Source of the DNA: Pseudoips prasinana
Lineage: Eukaryota > Arthropoda > Insecta > Lepidoptera > Nolidae
DNA: 64,000 bases
Direction: 5' to 3'
NCBI GenBank assembly: GCA_951640165.1
Contig: OX621255.1
Coordinates: 4,712,001 to 4,776,000, forward strand
Shown: piece after piece, positions 1-10,642 of the stretch
How positions within the stretch are numbered: position 1 is the stretch's first letter
Layout: every line of letters begins with the position of its first letter
The notes under the pieces: model-generated
Told to the model about the DNA's origin: nothing
Database searches by the model: none
The model's input: only the letters and a program-made list of their open reading frames with translations
Program-made: the position numbers and the translations under genes

Positions 1-160
1 CTAAGTTAGTTATGCATAAATCTCTCACCGAGTACATCGTAGCACCTAGTCTTGACAAAAATATTAAAATTATGACTTCCACCTCTCGTGATATACCAGT
101 GCTAAATTATATATATAAAAAAAACAGTAAAATTATTTTACGTGCTGGTCACCAATTAGG

Positions 161-264
161 CTAAAAAAAAGTAACAAAAATGGATCAGATATGTGGGGAT
201 GTGTGACCCGCAAGAAAACTAAGTGTAGTGGACAAATCATTATTAAAGTAAATTTTTATTTTTG
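161..264 (+). pseudogene. FLYWCH zinc-finger fragment of a MULE-type transposase
   Basis: The plus frame reads a half FLYWCH finger: NGSDMWGCVTRKKTKC then SGQIIIKV, ending at a stop near 264. The pattern W-x-C-x6-C followed by a hydrophobic strand matches the start of the 10643-11950 transposase (GSEIWRCTKKKTKC). Upstream codons are interrupted by a stop, and no MULE catalytic domain follows. This is a relic of the same transposon group that occurs intact twice in the window. Confidence 0.6.
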
Positions 265-360
265 ATTAAATTCTTAAGTAATTAGGTGTAAGTATGTCAA
301 ACCCAACGGTTTTATCATGCCCATACTCACAAGTATCCATGTATGTGCATTAACTTTTTA

Positions 361-540
361 GGGTTCCGTAGCCAAATTGCAAAAAACGGAACCCTTATAG
401 ATTCGTCATCTTATACTTTCGTCATGTCTGTCTGTCTGTCTGTCCGTCCGTATGTCACAGCCACTTTTTTCCGAAACTATAAGAGCTGTACTGTTGAAAC
501 TTGGTAAGTAGATCTATTCTGTGAACCGCATTAAGATTTA
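361..540 (-). repeat. Interspersed repeat, GGTTCCGTAGCC family
   Basis: GGGTTCCGTAGCCAAA, a (TCTG)n run, CCGAAACTATAAGAGCTGTA and a TTGGTAAGTAGAT block recur in inverse orientation at about 55560-55735. Diverged copies lie near 43390-43480 and 22780-22940. This is a common lepidopteran interspersed repeat whose class I cannot assign. Confidence 0.6.
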
Positions 541-970
541 CACACAAAAAATTATTTAAATCATTGTACTTCGTGGGTCGTTTTATATCGCATTTACTAT
601 TTTTCTTTTGTTTTTGATATTTTATTTAGCAAGTTGCTAAAAATGTAGTTTTTTTATATATCTATCAATGTTTTTCTTTTAATAAAACTGTATTATTGTT
701 ATATTAAGTAAGGGATATTATTCGAGTAAGAGAAACTTTTAACCATATTCTAAATTGGTCAGGTTTTCTAGGTAAAAAGAATTACTAAAGTATAGTATTT
801 TAAAAGTTCTACTAAACATCAACCGAATTTCATTCATGTCCTTTATTGTGATTATTTTTCCTCTTCAGCACATTTTATTACAAAATTCTATGAATAAAAA
901 AAGACTGATTATACATTACATGGTTGTTTCTTACATTCATGAGATATATTGATTTTCTCGAGCTTTAATT
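541..970. other. AT-rich intergenic stretch, nothing recognised
   Basis: No open frame, repeat copy or structured element was recognised between the dispersed repeat and the tandem repeat. Confidence 0.4.
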
Positions 971-974
971 ACAT

Positions 975-1212
975 TAGTTCCAGTTTTCTCCCCTGAAGGA
1001 ATTCTCTCAAGGGGGAAAACTGGATATGTAAAAATGACAAGGGGACTTTCTGGACGGTTTTTAAATTAGTGTCCAGTTTTCCCCCCTGTAGAAATTCTCT
1101 CAAGGGGGAAAACTGGACTATGTTAAAATGACAAGGGGACTTTCTGGATGCTTTTAACATTAGTGTCCAGTTTTCCCCCCTGAGGGGGATTCTATCAAGG
1201 GGGAAAACCGGA
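975..1212. repeat. Tandem repeat of about 93 bp, 2.6 units, each with an internal palindrome
   Basis: Three units start near 975, 1067 and 1160. Each holds TCCAGTTTTCCCCCCTG and, 10-15 bases on, its inverse CAAGGGGGAAAACTGGA, followed by AAAATGACAAGGGGACTTTC. The third unit is cut off where mariner coding sequence begins, so the array abuts the truncated 5' end of the mariner copy. Confidence 0.8.
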
Positions 1213-2191
1213 ATAAGCCGCAGCAACGCGGCACAAGCGGCACGCAACATCAACGACGTTTACGGAGCTAACACTACAAACCAACGCACCACCTGTTATT
1301 GGTTTGCTCGCTTCCGTTCTGGAAATTTCGACCTGAAAAATGAACCTCGCGGTCGTCCGAAGACTTTGGTCGACAATGACGAATTAAAGGCGGTTGTGGA
1401 AGCTGATGATACACAATCTACGGCTGAATTAGCAGCAGCTTTCGACGTTAGCGTCAAAACAATATTGGTCCATTTGCGTCAAATTGGCAAGGTAAAAAAG
1501 CTTGACAAATGGGTGCCCCACGAACTCAATGATCGCCAGCGCGAAGTACGCGTCGAGACGTGCCTTGCACTGCTCAACAGACACACAAATGAAGGAATTT
1601 TGAACCGCATTGTTACCTGCGATGAAAAATGGATTCTGTTTGATAACCGCAAGCGCTCAGCAAGTTGGTTGGATCCTGGTTCAGCACCTAAACAATGCCC
1701 TAAACGAAAACTTACCCCTAGAAAAGTGATGGTCACTGTTTGGTGGTCTAGCGCCGGTGTGATTCATCACAGCTTCTTCAGCAAACGGGGTGAGCATTAC
1801 TGCAGATGTGTACTGTGAAGAACTGAGCACAATGATGGAGAAGCTGGCGCATCTCCAACCAGCATTGGTCAATCGCTCGTCTCCGCTGCTCCTGCACGAC
1901 AACGCGCGACCTCATACTGCACAGCAGACGGTCTCCAAGTTGCAAGAACTGGGGTTGGAAGCTCTCCGTCATCCGCCCTACTCACCAGACCTTGCGCCTA
2001 CAGACTACTACTTTTTCCAGAATTTGGATAACTTCTTGGCGGGAAAAAAATTCAATACCCGAGAGGCAGTACAAAATGCCTTTGAAGAATTTGTTGCCTC
2101 CCGTCCAGCTGATTTCTTTAAGAAGGGCATCAATAAACTGCCACTGCGATGGCAAAGATGCATTGATTGCATGGGTGATTACTTCGATTAA
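1213..2191 (+). pseudogene. mariner (DD34D) transposase, 5'-truncated and frameshifted
   Basis: This is a mariner-family transposase, which would cut and paste an element at TA sites. From about 1229 the frame reads AARNINDVYGANTTNQRTTC, then FARFRSGNFDL and EPRGRP, the usual helix-turn-helix end. TCDEKWI carries the first catalytic Asp. A one-base slip near 1780-1790 moves the frame, and the rest (HDNARPHTA with the second Asp, YSPDLAPTDYYFF with the third) runs in another frame to the stop at 2191. The N-terminal codons are missing; sequence before 1213 is the palindromic tandem repeat. No TIR pair was found. A dead copy, sure of the family. Confidence 0.9.
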
Positions 2192-2274
2192 TACAAATAA
2201 AAAAATTCATGAAAAAAATTCGTTTAAATTTTTTCATACAAAACGGCAATTTCATAGGTAAAGACCTATTATAT

Positions 2275-2412
2275 AAGTACCTATGTATTTACAAAAGAAA
2301 AGTAGTACCTATATGTAATACATATATCAGTTATCTGATTTCCATAGTACTTACCAGCTCTGCTTAGTTTGGATCAGATGGCCGTGTGTGAATAATGTCC
2401 CAGGATATTATT
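2275..2412 (+). repeat. SINE tail (lysis of the CTCTGCTTAGTTT family)
   Basis: Shares TATATCAGTTATCTGATTTC, CAGCTCTGCTTAGTTTGGAT and TGTCCCAGGATATTATTA with the tails of the tRNA-headed SINEs at 6690, 54870 and 55730. The tRNA-like head is absent here. Confidence 0.6.
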
Positions 2413-2529
2413 ATTATTATAAAATCACTAACGCCCCATGCCATGAAAAATGGCGCAGCAGTGATTTGTGAAAAGACAGTCTGCCTGGGATCATAGTCAA
2501 AATTAATAAAAGTCTTAGTAAAATAAAAA

Positions 2530-2735
2530 AAAAAACTTGTGTGTACTTATGTACACGCGTTAGAAGTTATACTTCATATACAACTTGAACATAGTTATCA
2601 ATTTTCATACCACCTACAACTAACGTCATGCTGTTTAATTTTTTGGTGTCGGTGTGCGCGCGCATCGTAAAAATTCACTCTCATCATTTTTCTCCATCGC
2701 GCCAAAAGAAGTATAACTTCAAAAAAGAAAAAGTC
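2530..2735. repeat. Dispersed repeat with GAAGTTATACTTC hairpin, copy 1
   Basis: A block running from ACTTGTGTGTACTTATGTAC through GGTGTCGGTGTGCGCGCGC to GAAGTATAACTTCAAAAA is nearly repeated at 6948-7206. The ends carry inverse GAAGTTATACTTC / GAAGTATAACTTC motifs. Both copies sit just after a SINE tail. Confidence 0.7.
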
Positions 2736-3220
2736 ATACCAAATATGACATTTAAACTGATTTGACATTAGCAATCTATTTCGCTTCTATTTATTGATGA
2801 CATACTTATCTTTATCTTTGTTAAAAACATCCATGAAGATTACCTCCTTAATGCTACCTTAATACGCCTGACAACAGCCACACAGCACGACCTTGACATC
2901 ATATTTATTATGAAGGCCATAATGGTTATTTTACCAATACATGCGTATCTACTCAAGAGCGTCTACTGCAGTACGCCGCCTCACCCACGTAGTCCCGACC
3001 AAATGCAATTTAGGTTAATTACTTCATGTCTACTTATTGTAATAAACACGATAATGTTTGACTCGAGTTTTTCCTCATTTAATTATAATACGATTAGTGA
3101 TCTATTACAACAAATAGTTAGTTTAAAGATGTCGCGTGATTTGGATCACGTAGGTATGTTTCTGGTCTAATAATTGGGGCGATTCCATATGCGCTTGGAG
3201 CAAAAATATATTTGTTAGAG

Positions 3221-3456
3221 CAGTGTATTGCAACCTTTTTCATGACACGGCCCTTTTAGTATGAATACATATTTCGCGACCCCCTAACCGTTGCTTTATT
3301 TTCATGTATTTTATTTTGTGACAAATATATCCGCCCCTATAGAAGCTTCGCGACCCCCCTAAACAGGTTGCGCAACCCCCGCACGACGTCGCGACCCCCC
3401 TAAACAGGTTGCGCGACCCCCCCAGGACGTCGCGACCCACACGTTGAAAAACACTG
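3221..3456. mobile_element. hAT-type MITE with 8-bp target duplication
   Basis: Left end CAGTGTATTGCAACCTTTTT; the right end, read inverted, is CAGTGTTTTTCAACGTG. Flanks are TGTTAGAG (3213-3220) and TGTTCGAG (3457-3464), an 8-bp duplication with one change. CAG termini and 8-bp TSDs are typical of hAT. The interior repeats CGCGACCCCCCTAAACAGG; it has no coding capacity. Confidence 0.8.
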
Positions 3457-3578
3457 TGTTCGAGCAAAAATGGGCGTCCGACTTTGCTAATTAATGGGTA
3501 ACTAACATGTACCTATTTCATGCCCTTTCTGAACCCTAATGGGACGAGCACGGTAATATAAAATAATAATATATTAAT

Positions 3579-3905
3579 AACTAGCTGTGCCCCGCGGTTT
3601 TACCTGCGTTTTTTTTTATTATCACAGCTCCTCCCCCGTAGGTGATACCGTGATAATATGTGACCTGATGAGCCTATATGTTGACCCGATCTCTTAGTAA
3701 TATTCATGCAAAATTTGAAGTAAATCTATGCAGTACTTTTTGAGTTTAGCCCGGACATACATACAGACAAACAGACACACAGACAAAAATTCTAAAAACT
3801 ATATTTTTGGCTTCGATATCGATCGTAGATCACGCCCCAAGTATCCTTTTAAAAAATATTCAATGTACAGTTTCGACTTTCCTACGATTTTATTATATGT
3901 ATAGA
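3579..3905 (+). repeat. Interspersed repeat, CTAGCTGTGCCCCGCGG family
   Basis: Starts TAGCTGTGCCCCGCGGTTTT and carries the (ACAGACA)n block and ATATTTTTGGCTTCGATATC. A close copy is at 24003-24320. Shorter relatives are at 7545-7915, 17948-18140, 46845-47020 and 48780-48975. Noncoding. Confidence 0.75.
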
Positions 3906-3924
3906 TAATGCCCTTCTAGCCATA

Positions 3925-4265
3925 TTTCGGCCATGGCGGCCAGTCGCAATGGAGTGTACCCATCTGCGCGGGACATATTAGTGCGTGTGCAAACCCAGGG
4001 ACTCTTTCTATTCCATCGCTCCCATGGTCCGATGGGCCGACAGCAACACGACCGGAAAGGGGTCAGAACGGGACCGACAACTGTACGCGCTCGCCGAGGC
4101 TCGGGGTTATAATACCGCCATCTCCTAGACTTCAGGCTGATACTGAGATTTTTTTTTATTACAAAATAATCCCAAAATCACTTTTGGCCCGACCCGGGAT
4201 TTAAACCCAGGACCTCGTTATCTGCTGTTGAACACACTACTGGTAGACCAATGAAGCATTATACC
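3925..4265 (-). mobile_element. tRNA-derived SINE (GGTCGGGCC head), minus strand
   Basis: On the minus strand a tRNA-like head with a degenerate B box (CCTGGGTTTAAATCCCGGG) is followed by CCAAAAGTGATTTTGGGAT and a body that ends near GGCCGCCATGGCCG. Sister copies lie at 15855-16195 (-) and 56145-56480 (+). Head fragments lie at 27706-27790 and 63925-63992. Confidence 0.8.
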
Positions 4266-4340
4266 GTGGTACTAGAACGATAATGTTATATAGGTAATTT
4301 TTGCTTCGTTATTCATTCAAAAATAAAACTCGAGACCACC

Positions 4341-4600
4341 GGTCACCGTAGCCTAGTTGGTAGTGCTCCTGCCTACGAACCTGGTGGTCCTGGGTTCGAA
4401 TCCCGGTAAGTGCAAATATTTGTGTGATGAACACGAATATTTGTTTCTGAGTCATGGATGTTTTCTATGTATTTAAGTATTTATCTATCTATATAAATAT
4501 GTATATCGTCGCCTGGTACCCATAGTACAAGCTTTGCTTAGTTTGGGGCTAGGATGATCTGTTTGTCCCCATTGTCCCTAGATATTATTATATTATATTA
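4341..4600 (+). mobile_element. tRNA-derived SINE with intact A and B boxes
   Basis: The head has A box TAGCCTAGTTGGTAGTG and B box GGTTCGAATCC, the internal RNA polymerase III promoter of a tRNA. A body (ATTTGTTTCTGAGTCATGGA, TTTGCTTAGTTTGGGGCTAG) and an (ATT)n tail follow, so it is a SINE rather than a functional tRNA. Confidence 0.8.
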
Positions 4601-5250
4601 TTATTATATAATCCAAAAGTTATTGGCAGAAACATATCACATTAGTATAATTTTACGTATGATTAGTAGTATTTATTTGTATTAATTTATTATATTTAGA
4701 ATATTAGAATATTTAGAATATCTTTAACATAATGCTTAGTTTTATAATAGAATTATTTTGTTAAAATTGTTTTAGTTAGATCATTACTAGTTTCTACTAA
4801 ATTATATAATTTGCTTCGTGTTCCATAAAATCAATCAACGTTTTTTGCATATAAGTAAGTAAGTACGTATATTACTGAATGTTCAAACACAATTTCTTGA
4901 AACTTGAAAAACACTGCCAGAAAATAAAGCCCTTTCATCACACTTTGTATTTATTATGTGTATATATAATATAGGTATTGTTTATTTTATGTAATTGTTT
5001 GAAGTTACTATAGTTTTCACCAGTTTTCCAGTCTCACAAAGCTCATAGTGCAGTTCACCTACCATGTTTTCTATTCCCCAAAGTTCCCCAATGTTGACTG
5101 GAAGAGAATACCTTCGGCATAAGTCCGCCTTTGAACATGGTTGTCGTGATAAAGTTTAACAGAGAAATGATTACCGTGATATGAGCGACATGCCTTTGCG
5201 AGAGTTGTTCAAAACGTCGAAACCTAAAGGATATTTTTTAGTTTTTTTTT
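4601..5250. other. AT-rich stretch with a short AAGTCCGCCTTTG repeat fragment
   Basis: Mostly unstructured AT-rich sequence. About 5055-5160 (ACCTACCATGTTTTC, TGTTGACTGGAAGAGAATA, AAGTCCGCCTTTG) matches 30520-30605 and looks like the 3' end of a retroelement. No gene was seen. Confidence 0.4.
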
Positions 5251-5257
5251 TTATTAA

Positions 5258-5510
5258 AATAAATAAAATGAAATAAAAAAGGTTTTTATTCACGTAGACT
5301 TCAAAGAAGCGCTTGTAAATAGTCAGAACATGTTTGTAGTAATATAGTTGTATACATTATTATTTCTAGTAACATATATTTAGGTACATATTGTATGAAA
5401 ACATTTATAAAATGTATTTTATTATAGCAATGATATTTAGCTAGCTCGTATCAAGTTATTGTCAAGAAATTATGTTTAATTATCTAGTTTAAGTCTAATA
5501 TTTTTACTAC
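5258..5510 (+). repeat. Interspersed repeat, TTTTTATTCACGTAGAC family, holding an empty Harbinger site
   Basis: Starts AAAAGGTTTTTATTCACGTA and carries AAGCGCTTGTAAATAGTCA and AGCTAGCTCGTATCAAGTTA. Other copies: 6380-6640 (-), 8235-9140 (+, split by a Harbinger element) and 40210-40440 (-), with fragments near 25165 and 31345. At 5366-5376 the text CTAGTAACATA is the unoccupied version of the site filled at 8355-9015. The minus orientation ends GTGAATAAAAACC, like a polyadenylated retroelement 3' end. Confidence 0.75.
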
Positions 5511-5750
5511 ATATTGTCAATTTTCAAGTACTAAGTGTAACATAAATAGCAGACATAAAGCTGGGTACTCGCTTAGCAGTGTTGCATGTAACGTATCAGA
5601 TACTGTATCAACCTGCAAGTTGGTAGGTACGGCTCGTCCATAGTGTTCGCAACGACGTCACGCCGATAACATGTCTCCAATGGTGGCAAATGGTAGTTAG
5701 ATGCTTATTTTGGGGAAACAACATATTTTTTTCGTGTTACATAAAATGGT

Positions 5751-5891
5751 TCTGTCTGCCAGCACTTCAAGCTACCTCAATCTGTCAAATTTCCCCAATT
5801 GAAAGTGAACCTTATGCTTATGTGATAAAGTTGACAATCTATAAAATAAATTAGACAGATTGAGGTAGCTGGATCTGCTGGCGTCTGCGCT
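5751..5891. mobile_element. MITE, CAGCACTTCAAGCTACC inverted-repeat family, copy 1
   Basis: Inverse ends GTCTGCCAGCACTTCAAGCT and AGCTGGATCTGCTGGCGTCT bracket TTTCCCCAATTGAAAGTGAA. Copy 2 is at 47488-47620; a one-ended copy is at 57341-57440. The element is about 140 bp and noncoding. Confidence 0.7.
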
Positions 5892-6379
5892 TCTTATACT
5901 TTGACCATGTCCATAACATGTTGCCACCTGAATTGCCGACTCCTGCTACTCCGGCACTCAAACAGATCGCCGTCTTCCCGGAGCTGCTTGCACGCTGCGC
6001 TGCAGCCATAGAGGACACTCTCTTACTGCCACCGAAAACCTAACCTAACAAACTTTGTGTAACAATTCAAGTTGTAATAAACATACGACCTACTAAAATG
6101 ATTACAATTATAATTCTCTATATAATTATAACAACCGATTTGAACAACATATACATGGGACCATATCTAAAATTCATTACTGAAATTGTAACATAGGCAA
6201 TGGAAAAATCTATATCTTGTAGGAGGAGGGAGGAGAAAATATAAATAATTAAATATTTTGGGATAACTAACACACTGCCATCTGATTCCAAACTAGGCAA
6301 AACCTGCACTATTGCAACCAGACAGCTGATACCTGGCCAGACATACTTATATATTAAATAAAACATACTTATATATACT

Positions 6380-6640
6380 TATATATTAAATAAACTAGAT
6401 AATTAAACATAATCTCTTGACAATAACTTGATACGAGCTAGTTAAATATCAATGCTATAATAAAATAAATTTTATAAATGTTTTCATACAATGTGTACCT
6501 AAATAACTATGTTACTAGAAATAAAAATGTATACAACTATATTACTACAAACATGTTCTGACTATTTACAAGCGTTTTTTTAAAGGCTACGTGAATAAAA
6601 ACCTTTTTTATTTTTATTTATTTTATTTATTTAAAATACA
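6380..6640 (-). repeat. Interspersed repeat, TTTTTATTCACGTAGAC family, minus copy
   Basis: Reverse complement of the 5258-5510 repeat: CTTGATACGAGCTAGTTAAA, TTTACAAGCGTTTTTTTAAA and CTACGTGAATAAAAACC. Confidence 0.75.
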
Positions 6641-6689
6641 CACATACATTTTATAGATAAATTACACCCAAACACAGAACAAATTTTAA

Positions 6690-6940
6690 CAGTGACATGC
6701 AGGTTAGTGTTGTTGGTAAATGCTTGCCTTTCACGCTGCAGGTCGAGTGTTTGATTCCGACCCAAAACAGATGTCTGTTTGTCCTGAGTCTAAATGTAAT
6801 TATCTATATAGGTATTATTTACAAACGAAAACTAGTAGGTATACCTATGTAATATATCAGTTATCTGGTTACCAAATAACAAGCTCTGCTTAGTTAGGGA
6901 CCAGATGGCAGTGGGAGAAAGATTTCCCAGGATATAAAAA
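6690..6940 (+). mobile_element. tRNA-derived SINE (GTTGTTGGTAAATGC head)
   Basis: A degenerate tRNA-like head (GTTGTTGGTAAATGCTTGCC, then GAGTGTTTGATTCCGACCC) is followed by TGTCCTGAGTCTAAATGTA and the AAGCTCTGCTTAGTTAGGGA tail. Same family as 18150, 23790, 48978, 54870, 55180 and 56860. Confidence 0.75.
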
Positions 6941-6947
6941 AAAACTT

Positions 6948-7206
6948 GTGTGTACTTATTGTACACGCGTTAGAAGTTATACTTCTTAATATACAACTTG
7001 AACATAGTTATCAATTTTCATACCACCTAGAACTAACTTCATGCTGTTATTTTTACGATGCGCGCGCATCGATAAAATTCACTCTCATACCACCTAGAAC
7101 TAACTTCATGCTGTTAAATTTTTTGGTGTCGGTGTGCGCGCGCATCGTAAAAATTCACTCTCATCATTTTTCTCCATCGCGCCAAAAGAAGTATAACTTC
7201 AAAAAT
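6948..7206. repeat. Dispersed repeat with GAAGTTATACTTC hairpin, copy 2
   Basis: Near copy of 2530-2735 with an internal duplication: TACCACCTAGAACTAACTTC and a CATCG/CGATG-rich stretch occur twice at 7020-7150. It too follows a SINE tail. Confidence 0.7.
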
Positions 7207-7207
7207 A

Positions 7208-7312
7208 ATCGTGCTCATCACACAAAGATTTGTCCCGGGTGGGAATCGAACCCAAGACCTCTAGCTTAGCAGTCAGGGTCACTTACCACTAGACAAACAG
7301 GCCAGTCAAAAC
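7208..7312 (-). mobile_element. SINE head (tRNA-like), minus strand
   Basis: The plus strand reads TTTGTCCCGGGTGGGAATCG, AACCCAAGACCTCTAGCTTA and CACTAGACAAACAGGCCAG. Inverted, this is a tRNA-like head with B box GGTTCGATTCCCACC. Same family as 48978-49400. Confidence 0.7.
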
Positions 7313-7544
7313 ATATACTCCAGTTGCGTGTAACATGGTTTTGATCACGTAGGCACAGTGTTTTGACTGTTTTTTTGGCATGTAGTTTGAATATTGATTG
7401 TTATTTGTTTATGGCCTTGTGTATAAAGAGCATGGATAAAGGGCTCCAAACATGTTATTATTATCGTTTGTGTAGTCATAGGTACATAATAAGGAAATGG
7501 ATAACGTTCAATGAAGGCGTTGTAATTTTACATGCCCAAAATCA

Positions 7545-7915
7545 CACTAATATTATAAAGGCAAGAGTTTGTGAGTGTGAATGTGTGAGTGTCTATGTTT
7601 GTTACTTCTTCACGTCTAAACGGCTGGAGCGATTTCAATAAAATTTATGGAGGAATTTTATGGTATGGAGTTTAGCTGATAGCCTAGATTAACACATAGG
7701 GTTTAATTTATAAAGCTTGACGCGGGTAAACCCGCGGGGCACAGCTAGTATTATAAAGGCGAGAGTTTGTGAGTGATGTTTGTTACTTCTTCAAGTGTAA
7801 ACGGCTGGAGCGATTTTAAGAATATTTGGTATGTAGTTAGTTGCCGCCATGGATTAACACATAGGCTATAAATTCTAAAGTTTAACGCGGGTAAAACCGC
7901 GGTGCACAGCTAGTT
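7545..7915 (-). repeat. Two adjacent minus copies of the CTAGCTGTGCCCCGCGG repeat
   Basis: Each copy starts AATATTATAAAGGCAAGAG or its variant and carries TTACTTCTTCA and CGGCTGGAGCGATTT. They end CGCGGGGCACAGCTAGT (about 7746) and CGCGGTGCACAGCTAGT (about 7914). Confidence 0.8.
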
Positions 7916-8234
7916 GTTTAGAAGGCTTACTAGGAATCTGCAGGGTACCAAACGTATACACTAATTCGAGTGAATGAACTCAATGGGAATGAAGCTTGGT
8001 GATTGGTACATACCTATTCTCGTTGGTTTTGCGGTAGTAGATATGTTTAACGGCAGATAATGAGCTGCGGTTTAATAATCTAGGTACCGCTTAACGATCG
8101 AGAAATTACTGTTTAAAACAAACATGCGGGGCAGTCTTTGGGGGCTTCCGATTGAAGCGAAAACTATTAATCTATTAACTATTATCTATTTAAACTTCTA
8201 ATCTATATAATCTACAATATAATAAAATAAATAA

Positions 8235-9140
8235 AAATAAAATAATATAAAAAAGGTTTTTATTCACGTAGACTTTAAAAAAGCGCTTGTAAATAGTCAT
8301 AACATGTTTGTAGGTAGTAATATAGTTGTAAAAGTACATTATTATTTCTAGTAAGAGCTGGTTCACATTAGGTCGGACCGACAGTTTGCCGTTCACCGAC
8401 TGCCGGGTGTTGCTGTTCACACTAGACGCCGCCGACCCGACTTAATGTGAATATAACTGTCGGTACGGTCGTTTTACTGCCCGGCCTGGGTCGTCACAAA
8501 ACAGTTGTGAGTTGGCTTTCGTATAGGATGGATGACGACGACCTATTCATTGCAATGTGGTACTTAAATAAAAGGCAGAAAAAAAGAAAAAGGAAATATT
8601 GGGTGCATCCAATAATTGCCGAGCGAAATGAAGTTGGAACTTTTCAAACTTTAATAAGCGAATTAAGAAGTGACGAGCTAAAGATTTATAATAACTTAAG
8701 AATTAAAAAATTTGTCTCTCATTTAATTCCATAAAATATGCAACAAATTTCACCATGCCGCTAGTTTTAATGGCAGGCGGGTGTCGCCACCGCTTCGCGC
8801 CGACAAATGTGAACGGCGCCATACTTGCTAGTACGCCAATATTGTGTTCGATCGGGCAGAAATCGTGGCTGGACGTACGGTAAAAGTGTCGGCTCCGACA
8901 GTTTGGTCGGGTCGCCCTAATGTGAACGGCGCTATTGAGATACATACGCCAATATGGATACGACACGTTTGTCGGGCCGGTAAAACTGTCGGGCCGACCT
9001 AATGTGAACCAGCTCTTACATAAATATTTAGGTACCTACACATTGTATGAAAACATTTATAAAATTTATTTTATTATAGCAATGATACCTATTTAGCTAG
9101 CTCGTATCAAGTTATTGTCAAGAGATTATGTTTAATTATC
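8235..9140 (+). repeat. Interspersed TTTTTATTCACGTAGAC repeat split by a Harbinger element
   Basis: The left half (8235-8354) and right half (9016-9140) together equal the repeat at 5258-5510. The interruption falls exactly in CTAG-TAA-CATA. Confidence 0.85.
8355..9015 (+). mobile_element. PIF/Harbinger element, internally deleted, with transposase N-terminus
   Basis: TIRs GAGCTGGTTCACATTAGGTC and its inverse GACCTAATGTGAACCAGCTC are flanked by TAA (8352-8354) and TTA (9016-9018), fitting the 3-bp TWA target of PIF/Harbinger. Inside, on the plus strand at about 8528-8734, is MDDDDLFIAMWYLNKRQ followed by RKYWVHPI and GTFQTLISELRSDE, the N-terminal region of Harbinger (DDE_Tnp_4) transposases, then a stop. 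The catalytic DDE domain is gone, so this 661-bp copy is non-autonomous. Repeats related to the TIR (AATGTGAACGGCGC) recur inside the right end. Confidence 0.85.
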
Positions 9141-9149
9141 TATAATTTT

Positions 9150-9800
9150 TATTTTTATTAATATTCAGACACTTCACGTTGGTGTATACTCTGTTCATAT
9201 ACCTACATAAAAAAAAGAAGTAAAAAAGTTAATATAGCTCATGGAAGCGTCTGGCGACGATAATGTTTCACGCTAAATTTTTATTTTTTTTCTCTCGTGT
9301 AATAGCTTAGGTGACGATGACGCGAGTTCCATGATTTATGTTCACCATAAAGTATAAAACGCCTAAAGAAATTTTCAATTCAAAAATAGAACTAATTTCA
9401 GCTTTTCTTTCGGAAACCATTCCGAGTGCATTCATATCGAATAACAAAAGATAATCGGATGACAATCATCGGGAAATCGCGTAATAAAATAAAACGTAAA
9501 CCTACCTACCAGTTAGTCAAATTGATCTTCAAAACGTGTTGACGTGAAGTTGAAATTCACCGCTTGAGCCGTGGCTTGAGTCTCTCAATTATGGGTCAAC
9601 TAGCTATTTCCGTACCCTTACAGACAACCTACTTGCCATGGACTCATAAGCGTGTTTGCTTCGTCAGTTTAATTCACCAAACGTCGAGAATCTTCCGAGT
9701 ACCTAATAGTAATGCGGGTAGCGCAAGATAGGGAATGCCTTTGTCCAGATGTGGTCTTTAGGCTGTTATGATGATGATGATTAATGGCGAAATACAGCCG
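9150..9800. other. Intergenic, nothing recognised except a retroelement tail
   Basis: No gene seen. About 9715-9782 (GCCTTTGTCCAGATGTGG, then ATGATGATGATTAATGGCG) looks like the 3' tail of an RTE-type non-LTR element. Confidence 0.4.
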
Positions 9801-10121
9801 TGTGGATTCTGTCCAGAAAGACCTTCGCTGTTTGACACCATGAATTTTTGACACCACGGTGTCAATCGCAGAAGAACGTTTTTTGAATTGGCTGTTTAGG
9901 ACCATTTCCATAATAATTTGCGACCGTGGTGTCAAACGGCGAATATCTTATTTTGTTTTCGTCGATTGACACCATGGTATAAAACTGTTGATTTGGACCA
10001 CTTTCAACAATTTAAAGGTCAACTGTGATTTGTGTACTGGCGAAAAGAAAACGGTTATTAAAACAAAAATTACAATCAAATTTTTAATGGAATCTTGTAT
10101 GAATAAATCTTGTATATGAAT

Positions 10122-10490
10122 AAAAAGTTCTAACAAACAACAAAAAATCACAGATAGAAAAGGTAAATTATTTTTTTTACTAATAACTAAGTACTAAAAA
10201 TCACATACTTAATCATCTTATCTTATATATAAAAAGTTCTACTAAACAATAAAAAATCACAGATAGAAAAGGTAAATTACCTTTTTACTAAAAACTAACT
10301 ACTAAAAATCACATAATATACATAAAAAGTTCTAATAAACAATAAAAAATCACAGATAGAAAAGATAAATAATCTTTTTACTAATAACTAAGTACTAAAA
10401 ATCACATAATCATCTTGCCTTAAATATAAAAAGTTCTAATAAACAATAAAAAATCACAGATAGGAAAGGTAAATTACCTCTTTACTAATA
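10122..10490. repeat. Four tandem units of about 95-105 bp
   Basis: Each unit carries AAAAAGTTCTAATAAACAAT, AAAAATCACAGATAGAAAAG, GGTAAATTACCTTTTTACTA and ACTAAAAATCACAT. The units lie just inside the left TIR of the 9820-14196 transposon, downstream of the transposase stop. Confidence 0.85.
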
Positions 10491-10642
10491 ACAAATAAAG
10501 ATATAAAACATGAATAATGATATAAAACATGATTTTGGGTAAATATTTTTCTCTATATATAACTTAAAATTAAAGATCACAATCATCATTATCATCATCC
10601 AATAATTGGTAATTGCTTAGACTATATTACTATTTAAAATTT

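Noticed and set aside
10122..10490. CRISPR-like array
   Set aside because: Units are whole tandem repeats of about 100 bp with no unique spacers, in a eukaryotic transposon.
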